A stretch of DNA of 27,801 nt from VBDM01 sp964430565 (GCA_964430565.1 CAYSFD010000002.1:1-27801); one strand, 5' to 3'; counted from the first letter of the stretch, positions 16,421-24,001 are shown. Numbers and translations are program-made. Notes: generated by a model not told the origin, from the letters alone.

Positions 16421-16462
16421 CTACGTTTGTCTGCGTTTATCTGCGGTTTCATGACTCATCTG
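16419..16462. repeat. Short tandem ATCTGCG-type repeat
   Basis: On the plus strand there are four degenerate copies of an (A/G)TCT(G/A)CG(T/G)TT-like unit at roughly 10-12 base spacing (ATCTACGTTT, GTCTGCGTTT, ATCTGCGGTTT, ATCTGCG). They fill the gap between the DUF3300 stop and the DUF2950 start and run into the coding ends of both. Their role is unknown. Confidence 0.5.
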
Positions 16463-17676
16463 CGCCCTCCGCCACCGCCGGCCCGCCCGCCGCCGCCACC
16501 ACCACCGGCGCGCCCTCCGCCACCGGCGTGGCTGCCGGCAGACGCGCTGCTCGATGCGCCGCGGCTGCTTTGCGCGCGGGTGTCCGCGCCCCCACCGACA
16601 CCGTCAAAGGCGCCGGCTTGCTGGCCTCCGCCACGGTCGCCTCCGCCTGCGCGATCGCGCGCGCCGCCGGCATCCCGCTGCCGGTCACCGGCCCCACCCG
16701 CCCGGTCCCCCGAACCTTCGCGCTGCATTTGTTCGGCGCCACCGCGCGCGAGGTCCTGCCGCCCTTGTTCCGCGTGACCGCGAAAAGCCTCGCGCGAATC
16801 AGCGCCCTGCCGCTGCCCGCCCCCATACTTCTGCTGGCTTGCCTGGTCGCGGTACTGCACGCCCTTGCGATGGCTGGCGTCGTGCTGCCAATTCGGATTG
16901 TTGATGTTGGTATGGTTGTAGCGGTTGTAGTTGTTGACGTGGATGTTGACGCTGCCGCCATGCCAGTTGCAGTGACCCCACATCGCGGCGCCGACGATGA
17001 TTCCCGCCGAGAACGAGATGAACACCGCGCTGGGCGGGGGACCGGGGGGGTAGTAGTAATACGGCGGATACATCGGGTAGGGCCACGGGCCGTAGATGAC
17101 CATGGGGTTGTAGGTCGGCACGTAGACCACCTGCGGGTTCGCGGGCTCGACGAAGTAGATGGTCGAGACGCCCTGCCGATCGACCGTGACCGTCTGTTCC
17201 TTGCCGGACTTGAGGTTACCCGCCGCGTGCGCCTTGGCGCGCAGCCGCTGCACCGCGTCCATCAGCTCCTTCTGCTGCGCGAGGAAGGCGTCGCCGAGCT
17301 TCTGCGTCCAGTCGAGCTTTTCGTTCATCATCGCCAGCACCGGCGGGAAGGCGGCGAGCGACTTCACGCTCGGGTCCCAGGTCTGCTTCTGCATCGCGTC
17401 CTCGAGCGCCTTGTCCTTGACCTTCGGGTTGGCCTTCGACCAGCGCGACGCCTCGACCACTTCCAGCGGATAGGTCGAGGCCATGAGGATCTGCGCGACG
17501 AGCGCGTCCGGATAGAGCGCGATCGGCGCGGCAAGCTGCTCGAGCTCTTCCTGTTTGAACGACGGCGCGGCCGGCGCCGTTGCCCCGGGGGGCGGCGGCG
17601 GCACCGACTGCGCGAAAGCGCCCGCCGCCGCGAATGCTGCGGAGAGCCCCAGCACGATTCCGGAAATGCATTTCAT
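16456..17676 (-). CDS. DUF3300 family exported protein with Gly-rich tail
   Basis: The 406-residue protein has a signal peptide (1-23, ending AGAFAQ) and a Pro-rich linker. The DUF3300 domain spans about 38-230 (LAAPIALYPDALVAQILMASTYP, VVEASRWSKANP, TWDPSVKSLAAFPPVLAMM, VEPANPQVVYVPTYNP). A Tyr/Pro-rich stretch (about 195-215) leads to a short hydrophobic segment (VFISFSAGIIVGAAMWG). The last ~120 residues are low-complexity Gly/Ala/Arg/Ser and end in runs of glycine and arginine, as in disordered or surface tails. Function is not established. The ATG at 17676 lacks its own ribosome site but overlaps the stop of a 15-codon leader ORF as ATGA, so it is probably translated by coupling. Confidence 0.85.
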   Translation of the reverse strand: MKCISGIVLGLSAAFAAAGAFAQSVPPPPPGATAPAAPSFKQEELEQLAAPIALYPDALVAQILMASTYPLEVVEASRWSKANPKVKDKALEDAMQKQTWDPSVKSLAAFPPVLAMMNEKLDWTQKLGDAFLAQQKELMDAVQRLRAKAHAAGNLKSGKEQTVTVDRQGVSTIYFVEPANPQVVYVPTYNPMVIYGPWPYPMYPPYYYYPPGPPPSAVFISFSAGIIVGAAMWGHCNWHGGSVNIHVNNYNRYNHTNINNPNWQHDASHRKGVQYRDQASQQKYGGGQRQGADSREAFRGHAEQGRQDLARGGAEQMQREGSGDRAGGAGDRQRDAGGARDRAGGGDRGGGQQAGAFDGVGGGADTRAQSSRGASSSASAGSHAGGGGRAGGGGGGGRAGGGGGRR

Positions 17677-17720
17677 GTCAACTCGCTTTGCCGTGGTCGC
17701 GGCACAAGTCGGTGGAACAT
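17673..17720 (-). CDS. Leader peptide coupled to DUF3300
   Basis: A 15-codon ORF (MFHRLVPRPRQSELT) starts at ATG 17720, about 6 bases after a strong AAAGGAG. It ends in TGA that overlaps the DUF3300 start codon (ATGA). The downstream gene has no ribosome site of its own, so ribosomes finishing this ORF probably reinitiate there. The peptide is basic and resembles no known attenuator. Confidence 0.5.
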   Translation of the reverse strand: MFHRLVPRPRQSELT

Positions 17721-17824
17721 TTGTGGTTCTCCTTTCATGATTCTAGCCTGACTCCCTTTCCGCCAGAAGGACGAGGTGTCAATCCAGGTCAAGCTGTCCG
17801 CATCGCGATGGCCCGGCAGCAGCC

Positions 17825-18769
17825 TTAGAATCCGCCGCCCCAGCGATACTGCCACGCGACGCCGATGGCATCGAACTCGCTGCCGGTGCGGGTCGAGGTG
17901 CCGGTGCTGGCGTAGAGTTTCACCGAGTTGGACCGGTCCACCGGCAGCGCGAGGGTCAGGCCCGACCGCGTGTTCGCCTGCATGTTATCTCCCATCACGC
18001 CGTTGACGGTGGTGCGGCCGCCGGTAAAGTAGGTGCCGTCCAATGCCAACCACACCCCGGATGCGAAACCGTAAATGAGATGCCCCTGCATCAAGTAAAA
18101 CGGCGCCTGCGAAAGAGTGTTGCCTTGGTTGAAATCAGTGTTGTCGCTGAAAAACCTGACGCCCGGAGCGACTTCCACCGTCCACCGGCCCCACGCCTTG
18201 GAAATGCCCAACTCGGTCTTGAGCGACCAGCGATTGTTGCCGAGGTTGATCAATTTGCTGTTGTCGTATTGCCCCAGCGGCGCCGACACCTGCAGGCTCG
18301 CGCCGACGATGAGGTCCTGCCGGTAGTCGGCGAACTCTTTCGCCGAAAGCGCGGGCGCCCCGTAGAAGTTCATCGAGAAACGAAACAGCGGATCGCCGAA
18401 TCCCGACATCTCGCGTTCTCTGGGCTGGCCATTCTGCAGCCCGTGCGCCGAAAACGAGCCATAGGGCAGCACCACGTCGAACTTGGCGGACTTGCCCCAC
18501 GCGTCGAGCGAACGTACGTAGGCCAAGACCCCGGCATTGGTGTGATATTGCGCGTCGGTGACCGACAACGACGGATCGAACGCCAATTTGCCTTGTGCGT
18601 AGACGTAGCCCGCAACCAGAAAATTGAGCCCGACCGGCGTATTCGAGTACGACCGCGGTTCGAGTTCCTGCGCGCGCGCCCCCGCTGCCGTGAACGTGAA
18701 TACGCTCAGGCAGAACGCCGCGCCCAGCCGGGTGCGCATGCGGATCGCCGCGTCGTTGCGCCTGGCCAC
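17825..18769 (-). CDS. MetA-pathway-type outer-membrane transporter (second copy)
   Basis: The 314-residue protein has a signal peptide (about 11-34, FCLSVFTFTAAGARAQ) and a barrel of the same phenol MetA-pathway family as the gene at 6788. Shared marks are a FGDPLFRFSMNFYGAP segment, the LGQYDNSKLINLGNNRW block and a C-terminal aromatic strand (VAWQYRWGGGF). The identity of its ligand is unknown. The longest frame starts with GTG at 18769; an ATG at 18739 (MRTRLGAAF) also precedes the signal peptide, and neither has a clear ribosome site. The gene lies 31 bases downstream of the DUF4124 gene and may share its transcript. Confidence 0.8.
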   Translation of the reverse strand: MARRNDAAIRMRTRLGAAFCLSVFTFTAAGARAQELEPRSYSNTPVGLNFLVAGYVYAQGKLAFDPSLSVTDAQYHTNAGVLAYVRSLDAWGKSAKFDVVLPYGSFSAHGLQNGQPREREMSGFGDPLFRFSMNFYGAPALSAKEFADYRQDLIVGASLQVSAPLGQYDNSKLINLGNNRWSLKTELGISKAWGRWTVEVAPGVRFFSDNTDFNQGNTLSQAPFYLMQGHLIYGFASGVWLALDGTYFTGGRTTVNGVMGDNMQANTRSGLTLALPVDRSNSVKLYASTGTSTRTGSEFDAIGVAWQYRWGGGF

Positions 18770-18800
18770 GAGGAGGTCTTGTCAGCGGGTGGTTTTCAAC

Positions 18801-19259
18801 CTACCTGCGCGAGCGCGCCTCGTCGTATTCGCGGCGCGCCTTGTCGACGGCCTCTTCGAGCTGGCGCTGGCGGTCAAAGTAGGCTTCGTTCAAGCGGGAC
18901 TCACCGCCGGCGGTGCCGATGCGTTCGCTCGCGAAAGGCTCCTTGCCGACGGCGAGCGCAGCCTGCGCATGCTTAAGCTTCTGCTCGGCTGCCTGCAACT
19001 CTTCCTGCGCGGCTTCGCGCTGCAGCCGCGTTTTTTCCATATCCTTCAGCGCTTCCTGTTCGCGCGCCGTGATGCCACCGAGCCCCTTGGAGCTGTCGGG
19101 CTGGGTCTCTTCCACCTTCGCCGCGCCCGGTGCCGGCTTGTCGCCGTACACCACCCGCCCGTCCGGCATGGTGGACTTGTAGAGCGTCTGCGCCGCGGCG
19201 GGCTGCAGCAACAGCGCCGCGGCGATGAAGCTTGCCGATATCACCACGCTTCTTGCCAT
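18801..19259 (-). CDS. DUF4124 domain protein with coiled coil
   Basis: The 152-residue protein has a signal peptide (1-24, ending LLQPAAAQ). A short DUF4124 domain follows directly (TLYKSTMPDGRVVYGDKPAPGA), a motif found at the N-terminus of many exported proteobacterial proteins. The rest (about 65-150) is a highly charged helical region rich in Glu, Lys, Arg and Ala, probably coiled coil. The ATG at 19259 follows AAGGAG at about 8 bases, which decides against the longer frame to 19466. The role is unknown. It sits 29 bases downstream of the HdeD-like gene. Confidence 0.8.
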   Translation of the reverse strand: MARSVVISASFIAAALLLQPAAAQTLYKSTMPDGRVVYGDKPAPGAAKVEETQPDSSKGLGGITAREQEALKDMEKTRLQREAAQEELQAAEQKLKHAQAALAVGKEPFASERIGTAGGESRLNEAYFDRQRQLEEAVDKARREYDEARSRR

Positions 19260-19288
19260 GCTGTGACTCTCCTTGAACCATTTTCCCG

Positions 19289-19831
19289 TCAGGCGCCGCG
19301 GCCGACCGAGCTCTTCAGCGTCGACGCCAGCGTTACCAATGCGAGCCCCGTCCCCACCAGATTGAGGCCCACCAGCACGCCCACGGCCCACAGGCCGGAC
19401 ACGGGCCATTGACTCCAGATCAACAACCCGAGAATCAACGACAGCACGCCGCTCGCCAACAACCACAACCAGCCGGTGGCCGGCTTATAGCGGAATGAAA
19501 CGACGATCTTCCAGACGCCTTCCGCCACAAAATATCCCACCAGCAACAAGGTGAGAAACGCCAAGCCGAAGAGCGGGTGGCCGATGACCGCGAGCCCAGC
19601 CAATGCAGTGATGATGCCCAGAGTGAGACCCATGGTCTTTTCCATCGAAGCCTCGGCCTTCAGTTCCCGAACAACAAGCACGATCCCAGCGATGAGCAGA
19701 ATGAATCCGATCACTATCACCAGGGCGCTGCCGGCCACGGCGGGAGCCAGCACCGCAGCCACACCGAGGGCAATCAACACGATGCCCAGCCAACGCAAAT
19801 TCTCGAGCGCAGATCGTCCTTCATTTCCCAT
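19289..19831 (-). CDS. HdeD-like (DUF308) membrane protein
   Basis: The 180-residue inner-membrane protein has six closely packed helices with short loops, the layout of the HdeD/DUF308 family linked to acid resistance in enterobacteria. Typical stretches are LIALGVAAVLAPAVAG, GFILLIAGIVLVVRELKA and GWLWLLASGVLSLILGLLIW. The start at 19831 is supported by GAGGAG about 8 bases upstream; the frame to 19987 runs through a REP-like hairpin and is rejected. Its biochemical activity is not known. It is probably the first gene of a run continuing into the DUF4124 and porin genes. Confidence 0.82.
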   Translation of the reverse strand: MGNEGRSALENLRWLGIVLIALGVAAVLAPAVAGSALVIVIGFILLIAGIVLVVRELKAEASMEKTMGLTLGIITALAGLAVIGHPLFGLAFLTLLLVGYFVAEGVWKIVVSFRYKPATGWLWLLASGVLSLILGLLIWSQWPVSGLWAVGVLVGLNLVGTGLALVTLASTLKSSVGRGA

Positions 19832-19917
19832 TTGTCGTTCTCCTCGTCGAAAAGTATCGTGTATTGAGCAGACCCCCGGCTGTGCCAGGACGTGTACCAG
19901 CTCGGTGACGGCCAGGC

Positions 19918-19987
19918 GTGGAAATGGGGCCGGGTCCACTTTTTCAGATTGGTGAGCGCATAAATGTGAACCCGGCCCCATTTTCAC
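19918..19987. repeat. REP-like inverted repeat (GGGGCCGGGT family)
   Basis: Left arm 19918-19939 and right arm 19966-19987 are 22 bases each and complementary except at two positions, with a 26-base loop. The core is AATGGGGCCGGGT. The layout is that of REP elements mobilised by RAYT transposases; no RAYT gene is in the window. A related GGGGCCAGG hairpin lies at 24835-24877. Confidence 0.6.
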
Positions 19988-20058
19988 AGCCCTTCTCGAA
20001 CCGACGGCGCGCGCCGCCGCGTGGGTCGCTCACTGAGCCATGGAGATGGCGGCATGGG

Positions 20059-20156
20059 TCATTTCACTTTCTCGATATCCGGCAACGGCCAGCTCTCGTC
20101 GACATAGGCTTCGTTCCGCCCCTTCGGCGCTATGTCTCGAAGGCGAGCTACAACCC
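20059..20156 (-). pseudogene. C-terminal protein fragment, possibly DUF1254/DUF1214
   Basis: Directly after the stop of the next gene upstream (20157), the minus strand stays open to TGA 20059-20061. It encodes a fragment ending RNEAYVDESWPLPDIEKVK. The Tyr-x-Asp-x-(S/T)-Trp-x-x-(P)-Asp pattern resembles the last strands of DUF1254/DUF1214 proteins. There is no start codon with a ribosome site. It is probably a gene remnant; the family assignment is weak. Confidence 0.35.
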
Positions 20157-20591
20157 TCACTTCGCGCGGACGAAGACCACCTCGAACTTCTGCCTGGCGA
20201 CCGCCTGATAGTACACGCCCTTGAGCCGGTCGCTCGCCGCATCGTAGTCGAGCGTGTAGGTCGAGCCGTTGTAGCCGCCGGCACGCAGCTCGAAGAACAA
20301 CTTGAGCGTCCCGCCGTCGCGAGTCACTCGGGCAGTGTAGAACGGCAGCGGACTCGGATTGGCATAGCTGGCGTCGAGCTTGCCGTCGGCATCGACAGCC
20401 TTGACGCTGATCACGTAGCCTCCATCTGGCCGCACCCAGCGACCGGTCAACACGCCGAACGCCGCCTGCGACCCGGATGCCGCCGCAGCCGGGCTGGCCA
20501 GCGCGGCTGACGGTCGCTGCGCCTGTGCCAGCGCCGGGTGAATAGCCATGGCGAGAGCGAGGCTCACCACGGCGAGGTATGTTCGTTTCAT
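20157..20591 (-). CDS. Small exported protein, function unknown
   Basis: The 144-residue protein has a signal peptide (1-24, LAVVSLALAMAIHPALAQ) and an Ala/Ser-rich linker. A compact beta-rich domain spans about 45-143 (LTGRWVRPDGGYVISVK, DADGKLDASYANPSPLPFY, KLFFELRAGGYNGSTYTLDY, DRLKGVYYQAV). The pattern of a lipocalin-like or 'calycin' small beta barrel is plausible but not proven; similar exported proteins are common in environmental proteobacteria. The ATG at 20591 has a weak purine run upstream. No operon partner is clear. Confidence 0.7.
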   Translation of the reverse strand: MKRTYLAVVSLALAMAIHPALAQAQRPSAALASPAAAASGSQAAFGVLTGRWVRPDGGYVISVKAVDADGKLDASYANPSPLPFYTARVTRDGGTLKLFFELRAGGYNGSTYTLDYDAASDRLKGVYYQAVARQKFEVVFVRAK

Positions 20592-20783
20592 GGTTTTTCT
20601 CGCTTGGTCTGGTTACGGTTGCTTCTATCGGTGGAGGGCCTTATGGCGCGGCGGGAATTCTTTGAACGTACCGAACAACTTCCCGACGTATGGCTGTGCC
20701 GGCGTTGTACTGCATGCTGCCCCTTATTGGTCTCCAGGCACGGGCACCTTTCCCGGGTTACCAATTCTTCACCGCCGAATTCT

Positions 20784-21182
20784 TCAGCCAATCTGAATGA
20801 TCTGGTTGAGCCGTTCGCAGACCTGCACAAACAAAGCATTGGATAAAGCGCCGGGAGAGTGTGTCCTGGCTTTACGCAAGCGCCAGTCGAAAGACTTGGG
20901 TTGGTGGCAAAGCACATAGCTGGTTTGTCCGGTTTTTCGTCCTGACGCCTTGCCCACGGCAACCGCAAAGGGATTGTCCGAGTTGTATTCCGCTGTCGTC
21001 ATCGGCAAGCCGATGACCAGCGATGTCTTCTCGTTGAAGATGCGCGGCGAGAGCACCAGAAACGGGTGGACATCGCGCATTTCGCGCCCGACCTGCGGGT
21101 TGCAATCGATCCAGATGATGTCCTGCCGGTCCGGCACCCAGGGCTTGCGTTTGCCCGCCGCCGCCGGCCTGGCGGCTACCAA
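20784..21182 (-). CDS. MazF/PemK-family mRNA interferase toxin
   Basis: The 132-residue protein matches the MazF/PemK endoribonuclease family, which cleaves RNA to arrest growth. Marks are RQDIIWIDCNPQVGREM, HPFLVLSPRIFNEKTSLVIG and LPMTT, with the C-terminal LSNALFVQVCERLNQII helix. It starts with TTG at 21182, a start supported by GGGAG about 7 bases upstream, and overlaps the antitoxin stop by 7 bases. The N-terminal extension (VAARPAAAGKRKP) is a little longer than in MazF. Confidence 0.88.
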   Translation of the reverse strand: MVAARPAAAGKRKPWVPDRQDIIWIDCNPQVGREMRDVHPFLVLSPRIFNEKTSLVIGLPMTTAEYNSDNPFAVAVGKASGRKTGQTSYVLCHQPKSFDWRLRKARTHSPGALSNALFVQVCERLNQIIQIG

Positions 21183-21430
21183 CGTTCGGCTCCCAGCGTT
21201 TTTGTCGTGGCCATCTGCTCGCCGCCGTGACGCTTGGGATCATAGGCAGCCAGGCGTTGTTCCAGGGTATGCCGCGAACCATCCACCGGCCTGATGACGA
21301 CCTGATCGCCTTCAACCGATACGCGCACGCGCTGATCGACATGCAGGTGCGCTTCCCGCGCCACCGCGGCCGGCAAGCGAACACCCAGATTGTTACCCCA
21401 CTGTTTGATATCCAAAACGGCTTCGGCCAT
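21176..21430 (-). CDS. MazE/PemI-family antitoxin
   Basis: The 84-residue protein has an N-terminal AbrB-like swapped-hairpin DNA-binding domain (DIKQWGNNLGVRLPAAVAREA, VDQRVRVSVEGDQVVIRPV) and a flexible toxin-binding tail (HTLEQRLAAYDPKRHGGEQ). The ATG at 21430 has AGGGTGA 6-8 bases upstream. It would neutralise the overlapping MazF and repress the operon through the palindrome at 21451-21472. Confidence 0.88.
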   Translation of the reverse strand: MAEAVLDIKQWGNNLGVRLPAAVAREAHLHVDQRVRVSVEGDQVVIRPVDGSRHTLEQRLAAYDPKRHGGEQMATTKTLGAERW

Positions 21431-21450
21431 GACATCACCCTTTGCGGAAA

Positions 21451-21472
21451 TGTATAAACGTTAGTTTATACA
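21451..21472 (-). promoter_or_regulatory. MazEF operator over the promoter
   Basis: A perfect inverted repeat has arms TGTATAAAC and GTTTATACA and a 4-base spacer. On the minus strand it covers a TATAAA -10 (21465-21470) whose -35, TTGACC (21486-21491), is 15 bases away. The placement suits autorepression by MazE alone or with MazF. Confidence 0.65.
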
Positions 21473-21474
21473 TA

Positions 21475-22273
21475 TTAGAATGGCCGGTCAATGGCGAGCT
21501 GGCCGTCCTCGCCGTACAAGGCTTCGAACGTCTGGCCGGTGACCGTGTTCTTGATGCGAATGCTCTTGCCGACGATGAGCGCGCAGATCTCGGCATCGGT
21601 GAGCGCCTTGCCGCCTTTGGCTTCGACGGTCTGAACGGTGAGCGCCGCTGCGCGCGCTTTGCCCAGTTCGGCGGCAGTCGGCGTGTACCAGATGGGCGAG
21701 CTGAAGGCGCGCTCCTGGAGCGTCGTCGGCAGGTTGGCCGGCGGCGCGATGCCGAGCTTGATCGCATCGAAGACGTTCCAGCGCGGGGTGGGGATCTCGA
21801 GCGCGCGCACGTAGTAGAACGCGCGCTGCGCCGGATCGAACTCGGGGTCGGTCCAGCGCCCTGCCAGATCCGCGGCGCCAATGGTGTTCTGATAGGTGGC
21901 CGTCGCCACGTCCACGGTGTTCCCACCGGCGGCACCTTACCGGTCTTCGCATCCGGCTTGCGCGTGCCGGACCAGACGACATCGTAGACCTTCTCGAGGG
22001 TCTGCCCGTTTCTGGACCAGCCTTTCACGATCTGAATCCGGTCGAGGTTACCGCTGTTGGGATCCTTGATCGCCCACACGAGGAAGCTCGGCGCCTTGGC
22101 GGCGGCCGGTCGCGCGGCGAGATCGTTGCCCATGGGCACGCCCTTGGCGTAGCCGATCTTCGCCCAGATGTAGGCCTGGGTCGCTCGCTGGAAATCCATC
22201 TCGTCGTAGAGCTTCGCGATGGACTCCTTGGAAGGAAGAGCGGGCCGTAGAAGCGCAGCATGACGTTCCAGCC
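21475..22273 (-). pseudogene. Mosaic pseudogene: DUF1214 end, DUF1254 start, DUF3604 end
   Basis: Read on the minus strand this is three unrelated gene pieces. 22273-22241 encodes GWNVMLRFYGP, the C-terminal strand of DUF1254/DUF1214 proteins. 22234-22161 encodes PSKESIAKLYDEMDFQRATQAYIWA, the N-terminus of a DUF1254 protein, in another frame. From about 22160 it becomes the C-terminal half of a DUF3604 protein (IGYAKGVPMGNDL, LVWAIKDPNSGNLDRIQIVKGW, then WTDPEFDPAQRAFYYVRALE and IPTPRW). The DUF1254-DUF3604 join is in frame. A one-base loss near 21918-21925 then breaks the DUF3604 frame (PPVG then NTVDVATATYQNTIGAADL), and the last frame ends at 21475. Nothing here should make a working enzyme. 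A draft-assembly artefact is possible. Confidence 0.8.
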
Positions 22274-22405
22274 TGCCCCGCGGCGCTCCGAACCGGGCTC
22301 CGATGAACTATTCGCTGCCCCCCGATCCAGTTGAAGGGCTTCGGACGGCAGCGCAAATTCTACTGTGGGCGCGGGGACGCCGGCCTTTCGCAAGTGCACA
22401 GCTAC

Positions 22406-22434
22406 TGGCGCCAAAGTGGCGCCGGGCATACAAT
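22406..22434 (+). promoter_or_regulatory. TacAT promoter and operator
   Basis: A direct repeat TGGCGCC occurs at 22406-22412 and 22417-22423 (each core GGCGCC is also palindromic), followed by a good -10 hexamer TACAAT at 22429-22434. No strong -35 is seen because the repeat occupies its place. An RHH antitoxin bound here would block RNA polymerase, so this is a likely autoregulatory site. Confidence 0.5.
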
Positions 22435-22463
22435 ACCCGATCGAATCACGCTGGAGCGTGTCA

Positions 22464-22748
22464 ATGCTGACTGCGGACAAGGAAAGAGTGAGCGCAAGAA
22501 TCCCGCGCGAGTCGCGCAAGCTGCTGGAAAAGGCGGCGGCGCTCTCAGGCGCGACGCTTAACCAGTTTGTAGTCCAGGCTGCCGTCAAGGAAGCGCAGGC
22601 GCTACTGTCGCGCGAGCAGACCATCGTCTTAACCGCGGCCGATGCTGAGCGATTCTTCACCGCGCTCGAGCGACCGCCAGCTCCGAATGCGGTCTTGCGC
22701 AAGGCTGCCAAGGCGTACCGGCGTTCCAGGCTGCATGCTCCAGATTGA
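22464..22748 (+). CDS. DUF1778 (TacA-type) ribbon-helix-helix antitoxin
   Basis: The 94-residue protein has an N-terminal ribbon-helix-helix (ERVSARIPRESRKLLEKAAA, LSGATLNQFVVQAAVKEAQ) and a C-terminal toxin-binding tail with the DUF1778 signature (LTAADAERFFTALERPPAPN). The ATG at 22464 follows GGAG at about 7 bases. It overlaps the GNAT toxin gene by 14 bases, the standard TacA-TacT layout, and would repress its own promoter. Confidence 0.9.
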   Translation: MLTADKERVSARIPRESRKLLEKAAALSGATLNQFVVQAAVKEAQALLSREQTIVLTAADAERFFTALERPPAPNAVLRKAAKAYRRSRLHAPD

Positions 22749-23238
22749 GCCGCTCGGCCCGCATCACGACCGAGAATCGTTCGATTGCGGCCAGCCTGAC
22801 CTCGAAGACTACCTAAAACGCATCGCGCGCCAGCATGCCGATAAAGGTGTAGCGCGCACCTTTGTCCTCGTGGACGACGCCGAGCCCGGCACGGTGCTGG
22901 GCTTCATGACCCTGACCCTGTGCGAGATCATTCCTTCCGCGCTGCCGCCGAAATTTTCGAAGAAGTACGCACATCGCGTCTTCGGCGTGAAGCTTGCGCG
23001 ACTCGCCGTCAGCAGAACAAGGCAGCGTCAAGGACTTGGATCGCTCATGATGCTGCACGGCATGGATCGCGCGCGGTCAGTCGCAGACAATGCTGGCATC
23101 GTCGGCTTCTTCGTCGATGCCAAGGACTCGCCGGCTCAGGCGTATTACCTTCGCTACGGATTCGTTCCGCTCGCGGACAATCCGCTCAGACTGTTCCTGC
23201 CGCTGGCGACCCTGAACCGGGCATTGGAAAAACCATGA
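22735..23238 (+). CDS. GNAT-family (TacT-type) acetyltransferase toxin
   Basis: The 167-residue protein is a GNAT acetyltransferase. TacT relatives acetylate the amino group of charged tRNA and stop translation. The acetyl-CoA-binding region is KLARLAVSRTRQRQGLGSLM (Q/R-x-x-G-x-G/A); further marks are FDCGQPDLEDYLKRIARQ at the N-terminus and AYYLRYGFVPLADNPLRLFLPL at the C-terminus. The ATG at 22735 is chosen because it overlaps the antitoxin and starts at the conserved MLQIEPLG. Its target tRNA cannot be told from sequence. Confidence 0.9.
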   Translation: MLQIEPLGPHHDRESFDCGQPDLEDYLKRIARQHADKGVARTFVLVDDAEPGTVLGFMTLTLCEIIPSALPPKFSKKYAHRVFGVKLARLAVSRTRQRQGLGSLMMLHGMDRARSVADNAGIVGFFVDAKDSPAQAYYLRYGFVPLADNPLRLFLPLATLNRALEKP

Positions 23239-23242
23239 TCAA

Positions 23243-23263
23243 CCAGCATTTTAGAAGTGCTGG
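23243..23263. terminator. Hairpin between convergent genes
   Basis: Arms CCAGCA (23243-23248) and TGCTGG (23258-23263) lie in the 57-base gap between the TacT-like toxin and the PIN toxin, which converge. There is no clear T run on either side, so it would be a weak terminator at best. Confidence 0.3.
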
Positions 23264-23295
23264 ACGTCCGCTGCCATATCAGGAAAGGTTCGCAA

Positions 23296-23727
23296 CTACG
23301 AATTCGATCGCGGCCAGCGTTCGACAAAGGTGGCTGGCGTAAGAATCCGGGAGCCCATAGCTCGATCCCGCTGCAATTTTTTCTCACCAGTGACGAGCAA
23401 CAAATCCTCGCGGGCAGCGAGCAATTCCCACAGGTGCTGATCGCCGGGGTCCGGGGCCGGCTGTGCTGGCACGGGCGTAATCACGATCCCGCGCTGCGCC
23501 AGCTCCATCAGAATAATGTCGAGTTCGTCCAGGGTTAAGCCATGAGCTTTGCGCAACGATGGCCGCCGCAACACCGTCCGGTATTCGGCCAGAAGGGCGT
23601 CTGATATCGCAAAAGAAAAGACAGCCGCGAGCATGCCATCGAGCACACGGGCCACCGGGGAGTCCGCTCGGGCCGTCAACAAACCGGCGACCACAACGTT
23701 GGTATCGACAACAACCGGTGGCAACAT
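23296..23727 (-). CDS. PIN-domain toxin (VapC-like RNase)
   Basis: The 143-residue protein starts with the PIN motif VVVDTNVVVAGLL (first catalytic Asp). Other acidic positions are in LLAEYRTVL and in PDPGDQHLWELLAA, where the two Asp and the following acidic residues complete the metal site. LLLVTGEKKL resembles the strand before the last conserved residue. It belongs to the subgroup annotated 'toxin component, PIN family' and would cleave RNA. The ATG at 23727 is 22 bases downstream of the RHH antitoxin stop. Confidence 0.88.
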   Translation of the reverse strand: MLPPVVVDTNVVVAGLLTARADSPVARVLDGMLAAVFSFAISDALLAEYRTVLRRPSLRKAHGLTLDELDIILMELAQRGIVITPVPAQPAPDPGDQHLWELLAAREDLLLVTGEKKLQRDRAMGSRILTPATFVERWPRSNS

Positions 23728-23749
23728 GGACGATCGGGCGTGCGACCGC

Positions 23750-23986
23750 TCAACGCTTGCGCGCGAGTCTCACTTCTTTGTCCGCCAGCGCCAAGGCTTG
23801 CGCTTCGTTCAGGCCGCTGTGCCGACGGGCGCGTTGCACCAGGGCGCGGGCATCCTCGCGGGTTTTGATGCCGTAAAACTCCAGGCTTTCTTCTATTAGT
23901 TGCCCGATAGTCTTGTCCCGCTGCACGGAAGCTTCTTTAAGCGCGCGGTAGCGTACGTCAGAAATCGTGATGGTCAGGCGGCTCAT
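23750..23986 (-). CDS. Ribbon-helix-helix antitoxin
   Basis: The 78-residue protein begins MSRLTITISDVRYRALKEAS, a typical MetJ/Arc-type ribbon and helix, followed by KTIGQLIEESLEFYGIKTRE. A charged C-terminal helix (ARALVQRARRHSGLNEAQAL) would wrap the toxin. The start at 23986 is ATG with only a weak upstream GAG. It precedes the PIN toxin and sits just downstream of a perfect palindrome. Confidence 0.85.
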   Translation of the reverse strand: MSRLTITISDVRYRALKEASVQRDKTIGQLIEESLEFYGIKTREDARALVQRARRHSGLNEAQALALADKEVRLARKR

Positions 23987-24001
23987 ATCAACACTCGCAG
24001 T

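Noticed and set aside
16427..16777. Proline-rich plus-strand ORF
   Set aside because: It is the reverse complement of the Gly-rich tail of the DUF3300 protein.
20592..20783. Short plus-strand frames between the exported protein and MazF
   Set aside because: They show no ribosome site or known domain; I see nothing firm in this gap.
20872..21438. 188-residue minus-strand ORF over MazEF
   Set aside because: It is a shadow frame of the overlapping toxin and antitoxin genes, which have clear family motifs and ribosome sites.
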